From DLAJ01 sp964655525 (lineage in GTDB: Bacteria > Bacillota > Clostridia > Lachnospirales > Lachnospiraceae), in the NCBI GenBank assembly GCA_964655525.1, contig CAZZNE010000012.1, positions 1 to 64,000 on the forward strand: a stretch of DNA of 64,000 nt, given 5' to 3'. The translations under genes were made by a program, and so were the position numbers. Shown one piece after another: positions 33,466 to 42,107 of the stretch (position 1 is its first letter; every line of letters begins with the position of its first letter). The notes beneath the pieces were generated by a model. It worked only from the letters and a program-made list of their open reading frames with translations. It did no database searches and was not told where the DNA came from.

Positions 33466-34259
33466 AATGCTTCCCTTCTTTCTGATACTTTCACGGCAAC
33501 TTCCATACTTTGCCTGCCGCCCCCCTTCATAATTCCCCGGTTAATCATGCAGTCCCTGGCATCTCTGCCATTTCCGATTTTAATATGGTCATCCTCTACG
33601 ATTAAATCATTTGTTGGATCTAATGCATACCATCTTCCCTCTGCGAGAATCTCAATCCATGCGTGGCTATACCCCTCTCCCACCATCATTCCCGTTACAT
33701 AACGAGCCGGGATTCCCGATAAACGGCATAATGCCGTCAGAATATGGGCATAATCCTGACAGACTCCTTTTCCCGTATTCCAAGCCTCTTCCGCCGTGGT
33801 ATCCACTCCCGTGGCACCTTTTTCATAAGTAAAGCTGCGATACAGCCGATGCATCATAAAAACCGCCTTCTGATAATCAGACATTCCCTCCTCAAAAAAC
33901 AGGCTCTTATAATATGCTTTTAACCCTTTCCCCGGCTTTGTCAGTGCAGAAGGATATTTATAAAGCGCGGTCTTTTCTTCTCCTTGTGCCTCTTCGTAAC
34001 CGCGAAGTCCCGTCTGCACGCTTCCCTTGATATGGAATACAAACGAATCGTGATCTGAATCCACCCTTCCGGTAATCAATTGATTGCCAAAAGAATCCTG
34101 TCCCAGCGTATGATTATCTTCCGGCATGATTTCTATCTCCATCTGCCCCGGCCGCTGAATTCTTGTTTCTGCCGGGATACATCGGATCGTATAATGACAC
34201 TCTCCCACCGGCTCTGTATACGAAATCCGCATATAATAATCAAATAATAAATCTTTCAA
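33462..34259 (-). CDS. Transglutaminase-like protein
   Basis: 265 residues with the triad in order: Cys in GKGVCQDYAHI, His in GYSHAWIEI, Asp in ALDPTND. The N-terminal 90 residues are a beta domain typical of the bacterial transglutaminase-like proteins that accompany ATP-grasp/alpha-E genes. Probably a peptidase or amidase/transamidase acting on a peptide product; no signal peptide, so cytoplasmic. Confidence 0.9.
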   Translation of the reverse strand: MKDLLFDYYMRISYTEPVGECHYTIRCIPAETRIQRPGQMEIEIMPEDNHTLGQDSFGNQLITGRVDSDHDSFVFHIKGSVQTGLRGYEEAQGEEKTALYKYPSALTKPGKGLKAYYKSLFFEEGMSDYQKAVFMMHRLYRSFTYEKGATGVDTTAEEAWNTGKGVCQDYAHILTALCRLSGIPARYVTGMMVGEGYSHAWIEILAEGRWYALDPTNDLIVEDDHIKIGNGRDARDCMINRGIMKGGGRQSMEVAVKVSERREAL

Positions 34260-34274
34260 GCGAATCGCCCCTTA

Positions 34275-34943
34275 TCAAACATTACAAATTGTTTCCACTT
34301 CGTCCACAATTTTATAATAATTGATTTCAGGCGCTTGTACAAGTTCCTTTAAATATTCTGTTTTTGCCCGGTCGTATTTGATACCGCAGCGCTCTATCCG
34401 ATGGGTCATGCGGTTAATCTCCCGCACAAGTTCCTTTCTTTCCATACCAAGCCGGGCATAAATGTCAATCCGCTCAATCCTTTTCCCGATTTTCACAATG
34501 TTCCTGACCTGCTCACTCTCAATGATATCATCGGCAATTCCCCAGAATGCCAGAATATTATCAATAACCCTCTGCATTTCGATCAATGGCGAGCGGCTGA
34601 TCTTCGCTTTGTTCATATCGTAAATTGCCAACTGAATATACGAAAGTGCTTCTGATCCGATTTCTTCCCGAAGCACAATTGCATTATCATAGGCTCTGTT
34701 AAGATTGCTGAAAATGGAATCCGGATTTGACTCATCAAATGGATAGCTTTTCTTAAAGCATTCTTTGGAGCCGTAGATATCCGGAATATCAATCATCTTG
34801 CAGAAATCTTGATAATGATATACTTTTTTGTCGATCATACTGTCAAAGCTGTTGGAATAAAGCCTCAGAGTCGTATAAACCCTTTCTGAGTACCTCCCCA
34901 GCCAAAATAACCTGTTTGTCTGTTCTACTGAGATAACACCCAT
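34275..34943 (-). CDS. Alpha-E domain protein
   Basis: 222 residues, entirely helical, opening SVEQTNRLFWLGRYSERVYTTLRLY, the hallmark of alpha-E proteins (conserved Asn, Arg and Glu likely binding a ligand). Alpha-E proteins are found in operons with circularly permuted ATP-grasp enzymes; they are often longer (about 300 aa). The start overlaps the ATP-grasp gene by 19 bp. Confidence 0.9.
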   Translation of the reverse strand: MGVISVEQTNRLFWLGRYSERVYTTLRLYSNSFDSMIDKKVYHYQDFCKMIDIPDIYGSKECFKKSYPFDESNPDSIFSNLNRAYDNAIVLREEIGSEALSYIQLAIYDMNKAKISRSPLIEMQRVIDNILAFWGIADDIIESEQVRNIVKIGKRIERIDIYARLGMERKELVREINRMTHRIERCGIKYDRAKTEYLKELVQAPEINYYKIVDEVETICNV

Positions 34944-36244
34944 GTGTCTTTAAAACCTCCTCCCTGAGATGAATTAACAATAAAAGAATCCGGATTTCTG
35001 GAAAATCTGGTAAGCCCGCTCTTCCATACAAGGGGTTCTTCCGCCATCAATACAAACGCCCGTAAGTCCGCTTTCCGTGGAACGCATACGTCCTTCTCAA
35101 AAATATCAATGTCAAGAAAATCAATAACCTCCTGTGCAATAAATCTTCTGGGCTCTCTTTTTAACAACGCGATAAACTTTTCCTTTTGCGCCGTGTTCAT
35201 GGCAGAACCGAACACTACGCCGTAGCCGCCTGCCTCCGCCACATCCTTAAGCACCAGCTTATCAAAATTTTCCAACACATATTTCATATCCTTTTCATAA
35301 AAAGGCAAATACGTAGGTGCATTGTTAAGAATGGACTCTTCATCCAAGTAATAGCGTATCATAGCCGGCACAAAGTAATAAATTCCCTTATCATCCGCTA
35401 CTCCATTCCCCGGTGCATTTATGAGAGCAACATTTCCTTTTCGGAAAACATCGTAAATATGTGGAATGCCAATGACTGACTCCGGATTAAAATTCATGGG
35501 ATCCAGATACTCATCGGAAATTCTACGGTAAACTGCCCCGACTTGTTCCAACTCTCCGCTGTAGTTAACATAATACAGCTTATCATTCTCCACTCTAAGC
35601 TCCGAACCGTTTACCAGATGCGCTCCTGTTTTTTCCGCCAGATAGGAATGTTCAAAATAGGCTGCGTTGTACCGCCCTGGCGTTAAGATGACCGTATGTC
35701 CTCCCACATTGACATGATCCATTGTTTTTCGGAGCAGATCGGCATAATTCCGGTTATCCTCCAGTTTGGTATGTTCAAATGTGGCAGGACTGCTTCGCCT
35801 GCAGAGTTCCCTTGCGATCATTGGATAAGAGGCACCGGAAGGAACCCGTAGATTATCCTCCAGTATGTACCAGTTTTTATCTTTTCCCTGCACCAGATCA
35901 ATCCCTGAAATATGGGAATAAATACCCTTTGCAGGCACAATGCCCTCACACTCTGCCATATATCCGCTGGATGCAAAAATAAACTCCTCCGGAATCACTT
36001 TATCCTTCACGATTTTTTTTTGCCCGTAGATATCCTTCAGAAACAGATTAAGAGCCATCACACGCTGCTTCAGTCCCTTTTCCAGATAATCAAATTCCTG
36101 CTTCTCAATAATCCTTGGAATCGCATCAAATGGGAAGAGTTGTTCCTTAAACTGATTGTTCTTATAAATGCCAAATTTCACCCCATAACGCGCCAACAGC
36201 TCATTCACCGTATCCTTGTGTTCCAGTAAATCCATATCATACAT
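34925..36244 (-). CDS. Circularly permuted ATP-grasp type 2 ligase
   Basis: 439 residues. Diagnostic segments: GVKFGIYKNNQFKEQLFPFD, EFIFASSGYMAECEGIVP, WYILEDNLRVPSGASYPMIA (metal/ATP-binding Glu-Asp-Asn), VILTPGRYNAAYFEH, DKLVLKDVAEAGGYGVVFG (nucleotide loop) and RAFVLMAEEP. The family is predicted to form amide bonds with carboxylate activation by ATP, for peptide or tag synthesis. ATG chosen with GGGAG 8 nt upstream; a TTG two codons earlier is possible. First gene of the operon. Confidence 0.92.
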   Translation of the reverse strand: MYDMDLLEHKDTVNELLARYGVKFGIYKNNQFKEQLFPFDAIPRIIEKQEFDYLEKGLKQRVMALNLFLKDIYGQKKIVKDKVIPEEFIFASSGYMAECEGIVPAKGIYSHISGIDLVQGKDKNWYILEDNLRVPSGASYPMIARELCRRSSPATFEHTKLEDNRNYADLLRKTMDHVNVGGHTVILTPGRYNAAYFEHSYLAEKTGAHLVNGSELRVENDKLYYVNYSGELEQVGAVYRRISDEYLDPMNFNPESVIGIPHIYDVFRKGNVALINAPGNGVADDKGIYYFVPAMIRYYLDEESILNNAPTYLPFYEKDMKYVLENFDKLVLKDVAEAGGYGVVFGSAMNTAQKEKFIALLKREPRRFIAQEVIDFLDIDIFEKDVCVPRKADLRAFVLMAEEPLVWKSGLTRFSRNPDSFIVNSSQGGGFKDTWVLSQ

Positions 36245-36476
36245 ACGCAAGTCTCCCTCTTTTGAAATCCTTGAAATCGAGTAGGGAGGTTTTCTTCCCC
36301 TGCTCGCCGCGCCGCCGATGCGCCACTTCTAGCGGACATTTTCTCTGCATTGGCGTGTGCATAAAACAAAGACATTCCACTTTCAGAAAAAGCGAAACGT
36401 CTTTGTTTCATAAGTAATACCACATATGAAATAGAAAAAGCGCCCGAATTATATTCAAGCGCCTTTGCTTTATATT
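36245..36476 (-). promoter_or_regulatory. Structured leader of the ATP-grasp operon
   Basis: Between the promoter and the first gene lie about 230 nt with a near-palindrome around 36446-36466 (GCGC..GAAT..ATTC..GCGC, followed on the minus strand by TTTTTC), a hairpin with perfect 10-bp arms AAACAAAGAC/GTCTTTGTTT at 36364-36408, and a GC-rich part near 36300-36345. A frame that crosses the region is open but has no ribosome site. Could be an attenuator or unrecognised cis-RNA. Confidence 0.45.
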
Positions 36477-36481
36477 GAAAC

Positions 36482-36510
36482 AGTATACTGATTTGAAGAT
36501 GAATTGTCAA
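36482..36510 (-). promoter_or_regulatory. Promoter of the ATP-grasp operon
   Basis: TTGACA, 17 nt, TATACT on the minus strand: near-perfect sigma-A promoter. Confidence 0.8.
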
Positions 36511-36711
36511 GAATAAAAATTGCAATTTTATATGCTTGTGGTTCATGCCGTTAATTTTCTCTTTTTTCCTCAAGCTGCAACATTACTATAACCTCAAAAT
36601 CGCTCGATTGCTCGATATTGATGTCAAAAATCCGCCAGATTTTCCAATCGCCTCAAGACTTCGCTCTGAGGGAATATGTCCGAAAACCTGCAAAATCCCA
36701 TCGTCTCAACT

Positions 36712-37092
36712 CTAATGCTGCCGGAAGCGATACTTGCCTTTGCCTTGTCCTGTCACCGGCTCAATGATCCCGCTCTCTGCCATTTCACGCAGCAATGCAG
36801 AACTTCTTGTCGGTTTCAGACCGAGCACCCGTTGAACGTCCGACCTTCCGAATGCAGATTCCGTACCTAAAGCCTCTTGTAATTTGCGAACATGCGAAGC
36901 GGTCTTTGATGTGAATACCTCTTCAATGTTCGCTTTTTCAGAGTCAATGTTCACTTTTTCCGGCTCAAGAATGTCCTTTTGCTGATCCTGCGACCAGTCC
37001 CTTGTTCCTTTGCCCTCAGCGACTAACTTTTGCTCTCTTTCCCAAGCAAGTCTTATTGCCTTATTTCTTTCCTTTATACTTGTTTTTGACAT
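36712..37092 (-). CDS. Chimeric protein: HNH polymorphic-toxin N-half joined to a winged helix
   Basis: 126 residues. The start (ERNKAIRLAWEREQKLVAEG, then KGTRDWSQDQQKDIL) matches the lead-in of HNH (GH-E/LHH-type) polymorphic toxin domains, but the catalytic part (G-H-H region) is missing. Instead EKVNIDSEKANIEEVFTSKT continues into a winged helix (FGRSDVQRVLGLKPTRSSALL, then MAESGIIEPVTGQGKGKYRF) like those ending Fic/AlbA-type regulators. It follows the SUKH immunity gene by 4 bp. Possibly a recycled toxin fragment now acting as regulator. Confidence 0.65.
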   Translation of the reverse strand: MSKTSIKERNKAIRLAWEREQKLVAEGKGTRDWSQDQQKDILEPEKVNIDSEKANIEEVFTSKTASHVRKLQEALGTESAFGRSDVQRVLGLKPTRSSALLREMAESGIIEPVTGQGKGKYRFRQH

Positions 37093-37096
37093 AGGA

Positions 37097-37522
37097 TCAC
37101 TCTCCTATACCAAGCAGGTCATAAAGATCATTCAAAAAGGTAAAAAAGTCGTCATAGGTCAGCTCATCATCGATACCGCCAGCTTCATGATCATAGATTG
37201 AGATTCTCTCACCAGACTTTTCACACAAAACTGGGTCGCCCGATGCTAAAGCACCAATAACAATATCGTTTTCATCAGGTCTGTCATTTTCATTTACATC
37301 GATGACTGGCTTATGCGCCACACCGTAAAATTGCACGCCTGCAGGCAGAAACAACTCACCTCCGTCTGAGTACCGTAGCCACTCTTTATATTTTTCAGGG
37401 AATGCAATTTCAGGGTCTTTCTCAAACTGAGTAATCTGTTTTTCAGTTGCTCCTCCGAGGAAAATCATCTTCCCCTGTTCGTTAAACCTATCAATAATAG
37501 CCTTTAATTCCTCTGAAACCAT
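37097..37522 (-). CDS. SUKH-1 (SMI1/KNR4) immunity-type protein
   Basis: 141 residues with the SMI1/KNR4 core FLGGATEKQITQFEKDPEIA and FPEKYKEWLRYSDGGELFLP, plus the C-terminal ISIYDHEAGGIDDELTYDDF. SUKH proteins neutralise nuclease toxins, including HNH types, in contact-dependent systems. Here the next gene holds only a toxin half, so the immunity protein may be an orphan or act on a foreign toxin. Confidence 0.87.
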   Translation of the reverse strand: MVSEELKAIIDRFNEQGKMIFLGGATEKQITQFEKDPEIAFPEKYKEWLRYSDGGELFLPAGVQFYGVAHKPVIDVNENDRPDENDIVIGALASGDPVLCEKSGERISIYDHEAGGIDDELTYDDFFTFLNDLYDLLGIGE

Positions 37523-37546
37523 ACATTATCTTCTTTGCATTACAGG

Positions 37547-39325
37547 TCACTCACAGAGTTTCTGATAGGCCTTCTTTACGATACCGGCCATCAACTTTCT
37601 GCGCTGTTCAAGGAAATCCGAGTACGACATCTTTTCAAAATCGACCGGCAGAGCGTTTTCAGCGCAGGTCTTTTTATACCCGTCCTCGCCAAGTTTCTGA
37701 CGGTACCTGTCAACATACTCAGCTGGCGGATCATCAGAAATGTCGATATTCGTGTTATAGTCCAGATATGTGAAGTTCGCTATCTGGTTCCGGTCACGGT
37801 CGCTTGTATATCCAATTCCGTTCAGGTAATTCTTCGGGAATATATGATGCTTATCGATTGCCTTCTTATCTCCGCTGGCTCCCGGCAGGAGCCTTGCCGC
37901 AAGTGTTGTCGTGCTGAACAGCATCGGCGTTCCCAAGACATTGAGAGCTGCAATATACCCGAACCATGCAGGCGATGTAGCTGCCGCACTCATCAGGTCT
38001 GCCGGCAGAGTGAGATTGAAATAGTCGTCTGAGAATCTGGTGGCAATAACTCCGTCCAGATAGGAGGCAAACTCATCTGCCGTGCGCACACTCCTCAGGT
38101 CAGCGAACTGCTTTTCAACCTCGGACTCTGTCGAGCCTGTATAAAAGTACGTTATCGTCGACATGAAGATCCACTTTTTGATGATCTTTTGAAGTACAAT
38201 CGGCTGAACCTTATAATCGTATTTCCCGATCAGGTAAAGGACATAGCAGAACACAACCGCATTCGTAGATGCAACGATACTTCCGTTGACGTATCCGGCA
38301 TCGGCAAACAACCCCATGAAGGCGTGCCAGTTGTTAAGGTTTGTTACCTCATCGAGCGCATTCTTGAATTTAGTAAGATTTGCGTCCATCTCCTCCTTTG
38401 TCACAATGCCGGTTTCGAGGTTTTTGCCTCGCATAAGCATGTAAGCATAGCGCAGGCGGGCACGACGGAAACCGACCGCAACAGCCATGCGGATGAGGTG
38501 AGATGGATCAGCCTTCAGGATAAAGTTATACGAAGTGCCGTCTTTCGGTATACGAGACTCCGCGCAGAACTTATCGATCTTGTCGTAGACGTCATTGTCA
38601 TAAACGGCGAGAAGCGTCTCTATGAAGTTCTTTTCAGTAAGTTTCTGGCCTCCGGAATTTACGCGCACGAAAACCTCTGCCACGTCCTCCTCGGTCGCCT
38701 TGGCGTTAATGCGGAGCGTGGGTAAGGTATAAAGGGAAAGATTAAGCAGGTCATTCAGGTTTGTTTCGATTGCTTCCTCTTCATCATCGGTCAAGGGAGA
38801 CTTTCCATTCCTCTCCCTACCTGCGTTACAATCTTTGATGAACTGCCTGCGGAACTTCGGGACATCGTGATTCGCGTCTGCCTCGAAAACAGAACTGATT
38901 CCGCTAATCCACTCTGGATTCCGCTCATAAGCCTCTGTCCAAACAGCGAACTCACGGGTGAGCGGATTGAAGGATATCCGAATCTGACGCTCAGAGTAGT
39001 TCTTATCTTTAACCTTTATCCCGGATATGGCTGCAAGCAAAGCTGTCAGACGCTGCTGGCCATCAATTACCAGATAGTCCGGCTGGATGTATGTCTTATC
39101 ATTTGTGCCGATGTGGTTTATGGTCTCATAGCCATCGGGAGACTGCCAAAGCATTATATAACCTATCGGATAGCCCTTCAGCATTGAGTCCAGCAAATCA
39201 CGCGCCTTGCTGTCTTTCCAAACAAAAGGACGCTGAAGGTCAGGAAGTCCAACCTTGCCGTTCTTTACATCACTGAGCAGATCTCCAACCTTGCTCGGAA
39301 TGTTATCAAAAAGTTCTTTTCCCAT
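37547..39325 (-). CDS. GmrSD-like DUF262 + HNH (DUF1524-type) endonuclease
   Basis: 592 residues from the ATG with GGAGGA 9 nt upstream. The N-terminal ParB-like DUF262 domain shows LPDLQRPFVWKDSKARDLLD, GYPIGYIMLWQ and YLVIDGQQRLTALLAAI (nucleotide-binding). The C-terminal part has an HNH site DKHHIFPKNYL and NFTYLDYNTNIDISDDPP. GmrSD-like proteins cut DNA with modified bases using NTP; it is a candidate type IV restriction enzyme against phages. Starts 5 bp after the upstream fragment's stop. Confidence 0.88.
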   Translation of the reverse strand: MGKELFDNIPSKVGDLLSDVKNGKVGLPDLQRPFVWKDSKARDLLDSMLKGYPIGYIMLWQSPDGYETINHIGTNDKTYIQPDYLVIDGQQRLTALLAAISGIKVKDKNYSERQIRISFNPLTREFAVWTEAYERNPEWISGISSVFEADANHDVPKFRRQFIKDCNAGRERNGKSPLTDDEEEAIETNLNDLLNLSLYTLPTLRINAKATEEDVAEVFVRVNSGGQKLTEKNFIETLLAVYDNDVYDKIDKFCAESRIPKDGTSYNFILKADPSHLIRMAVAVGFRRARLRYAYMLMRGKNLETGIVTKEEMDANLTKFKNALDEVTNLNNWHAFMGLFADAGYVNGSIVASTNAVVFCYVLYLIGKYDYKVQPIVLQKIIKKWIFMSTITYFYTGSTESEVEKQFADLRSVRTADEFASYLDGVIATRFSDDYFNLTLPADLMSAAATSPAWFGYIAALNVLGTPMLFSTTTLAARLLPGASGDKKAIDKHHIFPKNYLNGIGYTSDRDRNQIANFTYLDYNTNIDISDDPPAEYVDRYRQKLGEDGYKKTCAENALPVDFEKMSYSDFLEQRRKLMAGIVKKAYQKLCE

Positions 39326-39330
39326 GTGAC

Positions 39331-39801
39331 TTAGTCCTCCTCGTCTGCAAAGATTCCCGGAACATTCTGCCGGATATATTCGACTTCGTTCTCCACGCTG
39401 GTTCTTCCGCACTTTGGCAACGAGGCCTTCAGTTTCAGCTTATCGGTGCTGCCGTCCTTCACAACATACTCCGGATTTTCCTTTATGAATCGCGCCGACT
39501 CACGAGAGAAGCCATTTCTCTGAAGAAGGATCGTCAGCGGATTAGTGGTACCGTATTCCACATACTCATACCAGTTATTGGCGTCCAGCTCATCATCACC
39601 CTTGATCCGCCTGAACTCGTTAGAAAAGCGAAGGAAGTAATTCGATATGCTGAACAAAACTATGTTCTCAATAACCTCAAGCATATCGGCAAAGACGATA
39701 TTTCGATGAATCTTGTCATTGTCGTTATAAACGCCTCGCGTATAATTGTTGATCCAGAAATTATCCGGTTTCTCACGATGGTGCTTCAGGGCAGCCCGCA
39801 T
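39331..39801 (-). pseudogene. C-terminal fragment of an unidentified large protein (helicase-like operon partner?)
   Basis: 156 codons: REKPDNFWINNYTRGVYND, then a hydrophobic helix ENIVLFSISNYFLRFSNEFR and YGTTNPLTILLQRNGFSRES. Its 5' end lies within the RlmD-tail fragment, there is no good ribosome site, and the sequence reads like the tail of a longer defence-type protein (the related sequences I recall are helicase C-termini, with low certainty). It may still be translated, as it is 5 bp ahead of the DUF262 gene. Confidence 0.5.
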
Positions 39802-39911
39802 AATGGAACTTTCCTTTCTCCTTCTCCAAATCCCACCGTGATATCGATTGTGCTATCCGGTGCTTTGTGGGAAAGTAGTGCAACTGTCTCCACATGCATC
39901 GTTTCCCAAAA
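39786..39911 (-). pseudogene. C-terminal remnant of an RlmD-like rRNA methyltransferase
   Basis: The minus strand reads ETMHVETVALLSHKAPDSTI, then DITVGFGEGERKVPL. The first part corresponds to the invariant end of RlmD/RumA proteins (compare GTVHCETVCLLSK at the end of the intact rlmD in this window); the GFGEGERKVPL extension is the type found after mobile-DNA-associated copies. No upstream catalytic part remains. Confidence 0.6.
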
Positions 39912-39915
39912 CTGG

Positions 39916-40086
39916 TCTATACCTCTCACCATCCTCATCCACAAAATCTGCCAATGAATACAGCGTGGATACGCCTCTGTCATCTTTTTCTACAAACCAG
40001 ATTTCATCACGTCGCAACAGCTGGTTAGACAACTGCCATGTATCATGGGTTTTAAATACAAGCTGAGCATGAGATTTTTTCTCATT
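39916..40086 (-). pseudogene. C-terminal remnant of an AAA15/AbiLii-type ATPase
   Basis: About 57 codons open in one frame between a stop at 40087 and the RlmD remnant: AQLVFKTHDTWQLSNQLLRR then DEIWFVEKDDRGVSTLYSLA. The H-loop (THDT) and the RRDEIWFVEKD...LYSLADF ending are typical of defence-island OLD-like/AAA-21 ATPases. Everything upstream of it has been lost. Confidence 0.65.
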
Positions 40087-40172
40087 TTATTGTATTTTTC
40101 TTAAAAAAGAATTGATTAACATATTGTCAACCAATCCTTTTGAATTTGGATATTTATCTTACTGTCAATCCC

Positions 40173-42107
40173 CTACTCGACCTGTAGTACCTTATTGGTT
40201 TCGATAATCATATCTTCCACCTCTTTAGCAAGCCGCTCCAAATCGTCCATGGATTCTTTGATACGCTGACTGTTGCTTGAAGTTGTCTGCACACCTTCAA
40301 TCGCACCGTTTGTCACAGGAATCAGCTGTTTTACAGTGTCATCAAAATTCAGAATTACTTGATTAACGTTCTCAATCGCATTTCTGATTTCTCCATCACT
40401 TTCCTTGGCGTTACCGACAGATGATTTAGAGTTGTCGGAAAGTTCCCGGATATTGGATGCCACGACTGAAAATCCGCGTCCGGCTTCTCCGGCTCTTGCA
40501 GCTTCAATGGCAGCATTTAGGGAGAGCAAATTGATTTTTCCGGCGATTTTTTCTACATTCTGTGTCATTTCATTGTATTTAGTAATACTTTGGTTAATCG
40601 CTTTCATTGCCTGCGTGATATTCTGGTTCATTTGATTCAGATCTTCTATACGTTCTGATACACCTGACATTTCCTGCGAACTCTTGCTGCTCTCTTCCTG
40701 TATCTGTGTAGCTTCCTGCTTTACCGCTTCAATATTTTCATAGAGTTCTTTAAACACACGCATCAGTTCGTCGTTCATTGCCAGAACCTTTTCATTAACC
40801 TGGCTCACTCTATGGCGCTCTTCCTGTATGGATTTCATCATGAATTCATGACAGTTTTCCGGCGTATTCAATCCGCTCGCCACTGCGATTGCCATATCAC
40901 GGCATGACCGGTAGCCGCAGGAATGACAGTCAAATCGTTTTTCCGCTTCAGTGTGTTTGCCCATCTGAGCAAAGGCATTTTCGATTTCCCGTTCAGAGAC
41001 ACCGGATTTATTGATATTGTGTTGTTTGTATGTGCGTATGTAATCATTGAGGTTTAGTGTCCTATCAAATTCGGCAAACTGTTGGTCTACTCCTTTTTTG
41101 GTAGTATTTGTCTTGCGCACCTTTCTGGCATGCTGTTCCACGCTATGCATAATATTGTTCATGGCAAAACGCTGATAATGTACGCCTGTCGCAGGACCGC
41201 CGTTACACCCATCACCGCAGTTGAGCACATCAAAAAGATCAGGTTTTTCTGATTCTTGTAGTGTGCTGTATGTTTCCATATCATGATAAAGTGATTCTGT
41301 GCCTTCTGATGTAATAATGTTCATATTTGGTGCATGTGTCAGCATGTTGACCATAAGACCACCGGGCTTTGGATAAATAGCACCCTCCAAGCCCTGTTTG
41401 CCATCAAATTCAAATTCGCTAAATACTTTAATCTCCGGGAGTTTGACACCATTTTCCTCAAAGTAGCATCGCAAATGTTCCATCGTGACATTGTAGTCCA
41501 CAAGCCCTGTTTCACGAAACTCCTCAATCTTTGCAATACAAGGTGAGATTGCCGCTATTTTTCCTTTATATCCCAAGACCTTCTTCATATATACGGCAAG
41601 ACACAACATAGGGCTGTGAACCGGGGAAAGATTGGAAAAAAGCTCAGGCTTATGTCGTTGTACATAATTGACGACTGCCGCGCAAGGTTGTGAAATCAGC
41701 TTTTTTCCGGGATTTTTCTCCAAATATCTCAAATGTGCCCACGTACAGATATCTGCTCCAAAGCTTACATCATATATCTTTTTGGCACCATGGTCATGCA
41801 GCCACTGGAGGGCATGACGCCAGCTTCCGTCAAATGCAATCTTGATGGAAGGTGCTGCTATCAGCGCAATTTCCTGTCCCTTTTTCAAATCCTCAAGGAA
41901 TCGCAAGGTATCATCCACATATGACCTTGCGCCATGCGAACAGGCTCTGATGCATGCACCGCACTTGATGCATTTTTCGTCATCTATTGTGATTTTTAAT
42001 TTGCCGTTTTCGTCCATTTGGGCCACATTAGCATCCCCTACAGGGCATGCACGTACACAGGCATTGCAGCCTACACACTTGTCAATATCTACATTGATAA
42101 TACTCAT
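40173..42107 (-). CDS. Sensory [FeFe]-hydrogenase fused to a methyl-accepting signalling domain
   Basis: 644 residues. Two 4Fe-4S ferredoxin motifs (CVGCNACVRAC at 11-21, CIKCGACIRAC at 46-56), a hydrogenase H-cluster domain with Cys 142 (SQPCAAV), Cys 190 (SPCIAK) and Cys 297/301 (NCGDGCNGGP), another 4Fe-4S motif (CHSCGYRSCRD), then a chemoreceptor signalling hairpin (INLLSLNAAIEAARAGEAGR). The residue before Cys 142 is Pro rather than the proton-relay Cys, consistent with a sensor rather than a catalyst. No membrane segments: a cytoplasmic H2 or redox sensor feeding CheA or a similar partner. No che genes in the window. Confidence 0.9.
   Translation of the reverse strand: MSIINVDIDKCVGCNACVRACPVGDANVAQMDENGKLKITIDDEKCIKCGACIRACSHGARSYVDDTLRFLEDLKKGQEIALIAAPSIKIAFDGSWRHALQWLHDHGAKKIYDVSFGADICTWAHLRYLEKNPGKKLISQPCAAVVNYVQRHKPELFSNLSPVHSPMLCLAVYMKKVLGYKGKIAAISPCIAKIEEFRETGLVDYNVTMEHLRCYFEENGVKLPEIKVFSEFEFDGKQGLEGAIYPKPGGLMVNMLTHAPNMNIITSEGTESLYHDMETYSTLQESEKPDLFDVLNCGDGCNGGPATGVHYQRFAMNNIMHSVEQHARKVRKTNTTKKGVDQQFAEFDRTLNLNDYIRTYKQHNINKSGVSEREIENAFAQMGKHTEAEKRFDCHSCGYRSCRDMAIAVASGLNTPENCHEFMMKSIQEERHRVSQVNEKVLAMNDELMRVFKELYENIEAVKQEATQIQEESSKSSQEMSGVSERIEDLNQMNQNITQAMKAINQSITKYNEMTQNVEKIAGKINLLSLNAAIEAARAGEAGRGFSVVASNIRELSDNSKSSVGNAKESDGEIRNAIENVNQVILNFDDTVKQLIPVTNGAIEGVQTTSSNSQRIKESMDDLERLAKEVEDMIIETNKVLQVE

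Noticed and set aside
36205..36573. 122-codon open frame on the minus strand crossing the ATP-grasp start
   Set aside because: It overlaps the real gene start and promoter, has no ribosome site and a composition unlike protein; treated as leader RNA.
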